10,128 nucleotides of DNA from assembly GCA_035295665.1 (NCBI GenBank), contig DATGIQ010000524.1, positions 1 through 10,128 on the forward strand, read 5' to 3'. Numbering within the stretch: position 1 is the stretch's first letter; every line of letters starts with the position of its first letter. This document shows, in pieces, positions 6,901-10,128 of the stretch. The notes under the pieces were generated by a model. The model did not search any database. It was given only the letters and a program-made list of their open reading frames with translations, and had not been told where the DNA came from. Source of the DNA: DATGIQ01 sp035295665. GTDB lineage: Bacteria; Planctomycetota; Planctomycetia; Gemmatales; Gemmataceae. A program made the translations under genes and the position numbers.

Positions 6901-9900
6901 CGGCGTGGCCGGCTATCTGAAGGATAGGGAGATGGAGCAGGGCCAGCTTGGCACGCCCATCCTCGAGGAGAGCAAGCAGTACTTCACCCATCGGGTTACC
7001 GATTCGACGGCGGATGTAACGGTGACCACTCCGGCCGGGACCTCCGTCACCTCAGTGGCCGACCAGTTTACCTATGCACCGCCGCCGATTCCCTCCGTAA
7101 CCGGGGTGGGGCCCAATTCCGGTACGGACACGGGCGGCAGCATTGTGACGCTGGTCGGCGGCACCTTTACGGGGGTTACCGGTATCTCGTTCGGCGAGAC
7201 ACCGGCCGTTTCCTTCGTCGCAACGGACAACGTCATCAGTGTTATCGCACCGCCCCACGCTGTGGGTGTCGTGGATATCACGGTCACCAACCGGTTCGGA
7301 ATTTCAGCGACATCCGCAGCGGACAGGTTCACCTACTGGTCCTCGCCGCCACGGGACGGGGGCCCGGTGCTCACCGGACTGGTTCCGGCTTCCGGCTCGG
7401 CCGGCGGCGGCGACTCCGTCACCCTCGTCGGCAGCAACTTCAGCAACGCCAAGGCCGTCTACTTTGGAACTACCCCGGCCGTCTCCTTCTCGGTCCTGAA
7501 CGACGGCGTCATTAGCGCTCGTAGCCCAGCCCACATCGCGGGCGCAGTGGACGTGACCGTGATCACGCCAAGTGCCACTTCGGCCGTGTCAGCCGTCGGC
7601 CAATTCACCTACCAGCCGCCAGCCGCACCCATCATAACGGCTCTGAGCCCGTCCTCAGGCTTGAGCCAGGGCGGTACTACAGTAACACTGGCCGGTAGTC
7701 ACTTCACCGGAGCCACAACGGTCTCTTTCGGCGGCTTGGCAACCTCATTCACGATTCTCTCCGACCATGTGATCACCGCCCGCGCCCCAGCCCATGTGGC
7801 CGGCTCGGTCGATGTCACGGTCACTTCATTGAGTGGCACTTCCGCTACGTCGCCGGCCGACCAGTTCAGCTATGTGGCCACTCTACCCCCGCCGGGTCCG
7901 CCGAAGGTGATCGGTCTCGGTCCGACTTCTGGATCGACCGCGGGCGGCGACACCGTGGTCCTGGTTGGAAGCAATTTCACCGGGGCCACCGCCGTCGCAT
8001 TCGGTGGGACCCCAGCGGCCTCGTTCACCCTGCTTTCGGACAGTGCGATTCGCGCCATCACGCCGCCTCAGACGGTGCCCACAGTCTATCCGGTCGCCAC
8101 GGACACCGTTTACCGCAACACCGACGGCACCGGCGCCGAGACGACCAGCTATGAATACACCTGGTTGGCCGGTTCGACGCGGATGGAATCCCAGATCATC
8201 ACCAAGCCCGTCGTTTCTGCCAGCCAGAACGGGCCCGGTGTCGCCGGCACGCAGGCCACGATCTACGACAGCGCTGGCCGGCCCATCTGGCAAAGGGACG
8301 GCGATGGCTTCCTGACCTACACCGCTTATGACCCGGCAACCAGCGCCGTTATCGAGAAGATCACCGATGTGGACACCACACGCAGCGGAGATTTTCAGAA
8401 TCTGCCGGCTGGCTGGGCGACTCCGCCGGGTGGCGGTCTCCACCTGGTGACCCGCTACGAAGTCGACGCTTTTGGGAGGACGATCGCCCAAACGGATCCC
8501 AATGGCAACACCACCTACACGGTGTACGATGACGCCGAGCACGAAGTCCGGACCTATGCCGGCTGGCAAGCCAGTACGGGGATGCCCACCGGTCCGACGC
8601 AGGTCACCCGGCACGATTTCGCGCATTCGCCCAGCTACACCGAGACCCTGACCATGTCGGCTCCGCCACACCTGACGAACGGCCGACCCGACGGCACGGA
8701 GCCGATCAGCGGCGTAGTGACCCTCTCCCGCAGCTTCACGAGTCCCGGCGGTCAGCTCATCGAGACGGATCAGTACTTCTCCCTGGCCGGCGTAACCTAC
8801 AGGACCGCCCCCTATCTCGGCATCGCCGGGACCAACTACTATCCGACTCTCTTGGCTTATGATCAGCGCGGGCGGTTGGATCGGACGATCAGCCCCACCG
8901 GCACGATCACCCGCACCCTCTACGATGCCCTCGGCCGGGTAGTGAGCACCTGGGTCGGGACCAATGATAGCCCGGCCAGCGGTTACTGGTCCCCGGACAA
9001 CAATACGGCCCCCGCGAACATGATCGAGGTCAGTGCCGAGGTCTACGATCAGGGCGGGGTGGGCGACGGCAACGTGACGGAAGCGATTACATTCCCCGGT
9101 GGCGGAGCCGCTCCGCGGGTGACGCAGAACTTCTATGATTGGCGCGACCGCTTGCTCGCCAGCAAGCAAGGAGTCGAGGACAATGAGGACGACAAGACGA
9201 ACCGCGCGATTCGCTACACCACCTACGATAACCTGGGCGAAGCGGTGCTGGTGCAGCAGTATGAAGGCGACGGCGTGAATCTCCGCATGGTCGACGGCGT
9301 GCCCCAACCGCCGGACGCGGCGTTGCTGCGGGGCCAAACCGCCGTGGCCTATGACGACCAAGGCCGTGTCTACCAGAAAATGGTCTTCGCCGTCGATCCG
9401 GCCACCGGTGCCGTGTCATCCACCGCGTTGACAACCAATTCTTATTACGATCAACGTGGCAACCGCCTGGCCGAGAGTGATCCGGGAGGGCTCTGGACCA
9501 AGAACCAGTACGATGGCGCCGGCCGATTGACCATTGAATCGCGGAGCGATGGCGGCAGCGGAACCCGCTGGATCGATGCGGCCAGCGTAGCTGGAGACAT
9601 CGTCCTGGAGCAGACGGAGACGGTTTACGATGGGAACAACAACGTTGTTGAGACCATCAGCCGCCAGCGGTTCGACCAAACGACGGGTTTGGGAGAGCTG
9701 GGCGACCCCCAGAGCACCGCGGCTCCCCGGGCACGGGTCTACTCCACAGGCTCTTACTATGATGCGGCGGATCGGCTGACGGCCACCGTCAACGTCGGCA
9801 CCAATGGGGGCACGGCGTGGGTACGGCCAAGCTCGGTTCCGGCCCGATCCGACACGGTATTGGTCACGAGTTACACGTACACTGCGGCCGGTTGGGCACA

Positions 9901-10128
9901 GGACGCCATTGATCCGCGTGGCCTCGACACCCACACCGACTACGACACCCTGGGCCGGCCTATGGAAGTCATCGCCGACTACACGGGCAACGCCGAGGCG
10001 GCCAGCTCTGATGTCGCAACTCTCTACAGTTACGATGGCGACAACCACGTGCTCACGATGACGGCCATGCAGCCGGCCGGCACACCATCGCAAACCACCG
10101 CCTACGTCTACGGCGTCACCCCAGCGGA
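3965..10128 (+). CDS. Giant modular RHS/YD-repeat protein with IPT/TIG array; C-terminus beyond the right edge
   Basis: A single frame without any stop from ATG 3965 to the window end: 2054 codons, continuing outside. Probably a cell-surface or exported protein; the exact role is unknown. Order of parts by residue: 1-38, basic start plus VEQLEMRLAP (17-26), like the 'LExLExRxxP' N-termini of large planctomycete surface proteins, with no classical signal peptide; about 120-315, Pro/Ser/Gly/Ala-rich linker; about 316-818, RHS-family N-terminal region including a GCSLCAGGQG motif; about 820-880, an inserted HGFHTGD module; 918 on, the backbone resumes with YRYDGQGRLI; about 1012-1369, IPT/TIG domains; about 1372-2054, YD repeats such as TLYDALGRVV (Tyr1653), NQYDGAGRLT (Tyr1849) and DYDTLGRPMEV (Tyr1993). 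Backbone phrases such as VYRNTDGTGAETTSY are ones I remember from a large planctomycete RHS family. RHS proteins normally end in a conserved core and a variable C-terminal domain (toxin or other), which would be just downstream. No neighbour indicates a secretion partner. Confidence 0.93.
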   Translation, partial: MLRRGKFHSASTYRLLVEQLEMRLAPGDALLGGLLAASFAERASVGSDDPWTSGISVHDRPRTRAQLSLAAVQILPQSGAFTAQVAGLSDFGQTDCEERANTGGNRTQVVDAWNPDHPLPDRSLAQDADRLWSVPFPCHSAPEKRSANAPEAGPDRPAPGEQGMSGSAAAPPVDAGGRAESVPPDGATSLPSGPSAPILPPTAGRGMSGSVAFPPSGAGMGTPASSAPASLQANPLSQSNPLILSEPPGSGGTSGGSGSASPFVYFPDGPIGEQPPPVAPTPPDCNTVGMQPSPVVQPDANTGQGGAASTDAPVRDFDGLPLVTANDLSSNALGFPWGQTRSWTGLDNSSLNGNGWALSQLPYLVVGGGTNGQGSILYGTAADDRISVVEGGGQVFTFRVPASGPYASFVPWDAEKIRLDSIPGPTPVLRLTDSQGDVTDFYDVSRDATGRPLGHSLGVDLAQKFGRFKSYTPASGTSNVVASYDTAGYPTTVTRSDTVTGDTEQFVYAYATVTNDLVAAAGTTPPRLVASVTLQRPDANGNWQPVQRVQYTYYTGRLPNGVGGWVNDANGRLGDLELAQIENPVVTGDGSLTWQEINTDYYRYYKLTGESNGVPSQGPTNIAATTGGPAPLEPAGPYDPKAPSPFDDLVFSGLKTVVTGTAFDQLAAAVPNYQSASDAAIQPYVNNLFTYERWDDHIGTDGAYGSQPWDTTNIDINWRAGYRLGTRYRATEEMAQGAGCSLCAGGQGTYKYEYAANEDPTALGFNSIEYNTWRMKTTEFLPPTSPNWGDHNREVVYTDEVGQPLLDVFVQVGGPSLAVTGMTITASSATGATITVTAANHGFHTGDLVALSGVLPELYDGVFTVARIDANTFRFVLPSNYTTPVLAPTPSINQTIAGLTINSTVTKVTGQWATAYRYDGQGRLILKANPSAVSGYNDSQSDLLNSDSPGHFGYLYDHQGAIELTDYYATTTATEATPGGVAGYLKDREMEQGQLGTPILEESKQYFTHRVTDSTADVTVTTPAGTSVTSVADQFTYAPPPIPSVTGVGPNSGTDTGGSIVTLVGGTFTGVTGISFGETPAVSFVATDNVISVIAPPHAVGVVDITVTNRFGISATSAADRFTYWSSPPRDGGPVLTGLVPASGSAGGGDSVTLVGSNFSNAKAVYFGTTPAVSFSVLNDGVISARSPAHIAGAVDVTVITPSATSAVSAVGQFTYQPPAAPIITALSPSSGLSQGGTTVTLAGSHFTGATTVSFGGLATSFTILSDHVITARAPAHVAGSVDVTVTSLSGTSATSPADQFSYVATLPPPGPPKVIGLGPTSGSTAGGDTVVLVGSNFTGATAVAFGGTPAASFTLLSDSAIRAITPPQTVPTVYPVATDTVYRNTDGTGAETTSYEYTWLAGSTRMESQIITKPVVSASQNGPGVAGTQATIYDSAGRPIWQRDGDGFLTYTAYDPATSAVIEKITDVDTTRSGDFQNLPAGWATPPGGGLHLVTRYEVDAFGRTIAQTDPNGNTTYTVYDDAEHEVRTYAGWQASTGMPTGPTQVTRHDFAHSPSYTETLTMSAPPHLTNGRPDGTEPISGVVTLSRSFTSPGGQLIETDQYFSLAGVTYRTAPYLGIAGTNYYPTLLAYDQRGRLDRTISPTGTITRTLYDALGRVVSTWVGTNDSPASGYWSPDNNTAPANMIEVSAEVYDQGGVGDGNVTEAITFPGGGAAPRVTQNFYDWRDRLLASKQGVEDNEDDKTNRAIRYTTYDNLGEAVLVQQYEGDGVNLRMVDGVPQPPDAALLRGQTAVAYDDQGRVYQKMVFAVDPATGAVSSTALTTNSYYDQRGNRLAESDPGGLWTKNQYDGAGRLTIESRSDGGSGTRWIDAASVAGDIVLEQTETVYDGNNNVVETISRQRFDQTTGLGELGDPQSTAAPRARVYSTGSYYDAADRLTATVNVGTNGGTAWVRPSSVPARSDTVLVTSYTYTAAGWAQDAIDPRGLDTHTDYDTLGRPMEVIADYTGNAEAASSDVATLYSYDGDNHVLTMTAMQPAGTPSQTTAYVYGVTPA
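4322..4909 (+). other. Pro/Ser/Gly/Ala-rich low-complexity linker in the RHS protein
   Basis: Residues about 120-315 are dominated by Pro, Ser, Gly and Ala with few hydrophobics, for example SLPSGPSAPILPP and GGTSGGSGSASP. It is probably a flexible spacer between the N-terminal export/anchoring region and the folded RHS backbone. The boundaries are approximate. Confidence 0.6.
6422..6604 (+). other. Inserted 'HGFxTGD' beta module inside the RHS protein
   Basis: Residues about 820-880: alternating Thr-rich strands (TITASSATGATITVTAA), HGFHTGD at 841-847, then YDGVFTVARIDANTFRF at 859-875. This pattern (HGFxTGD followed by YxGxFxV and NTFxF) is one I remember as a small repeated module in phage tail-associated and bacterial surface proteins. 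It sits between LLDVFVQVGG and GQWATAYRYDGQGR, which in related RHS proteins I remember as nearly adjacent, so it looks like an inserted domain. Confidence 0.6.
6998..8071 (+). repeat. Array of IPT/TIG immunoglobulin-like domains, permuted register
   Basis: Three complete TIG domains of 82-83 residues: 1042-1124 (7088-7336), 1134-1216 (7364-7612) and 1222-1303 (7628-7873). Each has PxSG, GG, VTLVGxxF, xFG, a VIxAxxPxHxxG turn, VDVTVT and a final xxFxY. A fourth starts at 1313 (7901) and stops at ITPPQ (1369). The array is preceded by about 25 residues (1012-1036) carrying only the C-terminal end of a unit (DVTVTTPAGTSV...ADQFTY). The two partial units together make one of 82 residues. TIG domains are common in surface proteins as spacers or glycan- and protein-binding folds. 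Confidence 0.88.
8087..10128 (+). repeat. YD/RHS repeat region of the giant protein
   Basis: Residues about 1375-2054 contain repeated 'YDxxGR' units followed by about 8-10 residues and G-x-x-T-x-Y. Examples begin at Tyr1434 (YDSAGRPIWQRDGDGFLTY), Tyr1632 (YDQRGRLDRTISPTGTITR), Tyr1653, Tyr1849, Tyr1993 and Tyr2023 (YDGDNHVLTM). Such repeats form the beta-helical or shell-like strips of RHS/YD proteins. Spacing is irregular, as is usual when long family-specific loops intervene. Confidence 0.85.

Noticed and set aside
6506..6991. Minus-strand open frame (161 codons) opposite the RHS protein
   Set aside because: It is a shadow of the plus-strand coding frame; no ribosome binding site or recognisable motif supports it.
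7883..9361. Long minus-strand open frame (492 codons) opposite the RHS gene
   Set aside because: It is antisense to a frame with clear TIG and YD-repeat motifs, has no ribosome binding site and shows no recognisable domain. Long antisense frames are expected in GC-rich coding DNA.

Overview
The window looks like a chromosomal piece of a high-GC planctomycete. The main reasons are a giant YD/RHS surface-type protein whose backbone resembles a family I remember as abundant in planctomycetes, its N-terminal 'LExxExRLAP'-like signature without a classical signal peptide, a small Tyr/Pro-rich secreted protein, and a purB that resembles the eukaryotic enzyme. I cannot place it below phylum level from sequence alone. 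No rRNA, tRNA, CRISPR array or insertion sequence was recognised.

Layout, left to right. (1) 1-1046, minus strand: the first 348 codons of purB (adenylosuccinate lyase), cut off by the left edge of the window. (2) 1267-1575, plus strand, divergent from purB: a 102-residue secreted Tyr/Pro/Trp-rich protein with a strong ribosome binding site. (3) A 16-bp-stem hairpin built from copies of a 7-bp repeat separates that gene from the next, convergent pair. (4) 3564-1624, minus strand, a two-gene unit: a 141-residue protein with an N-terminal ribbon-helix-helix-like segment and zinc-finger cysteine pairs, followed 6 bases later by a 502-residue PLP-dependent group II amino-acid decarboxylase. (5) 3565-3964: a 400-bp divergent intergenic stretch holding what looks like the C-terminal relic of a VapC/PIN toxin. 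(6) 3965 to the right edge, plus strand: one uninterrupted reading frame of at least 2054 codons encoding a modular RHS/YD-repeat protein with a planctomycete-type N-terminus, a Pro/Ser/Gly-rich linker, an internal 'HGFxTGD' module, an array of IPT/TIG domains and a long YD-repeat region. It is open at the window edge.

The genes do not form one pathway. PurB is housekeeping purine synthesis. The zinc-finger protein and decarboxylase probably share a transcript, and the first may regulate it (inference). The small secreted protein and the RHS giant are envelope or extracellular proteins. The most unusual architecture is in the RHS protein: two foreign-looking modules interrupt the backbone, and the TIG array is in circularly permuted register, with the split outer pieces adding up to one complete unit.
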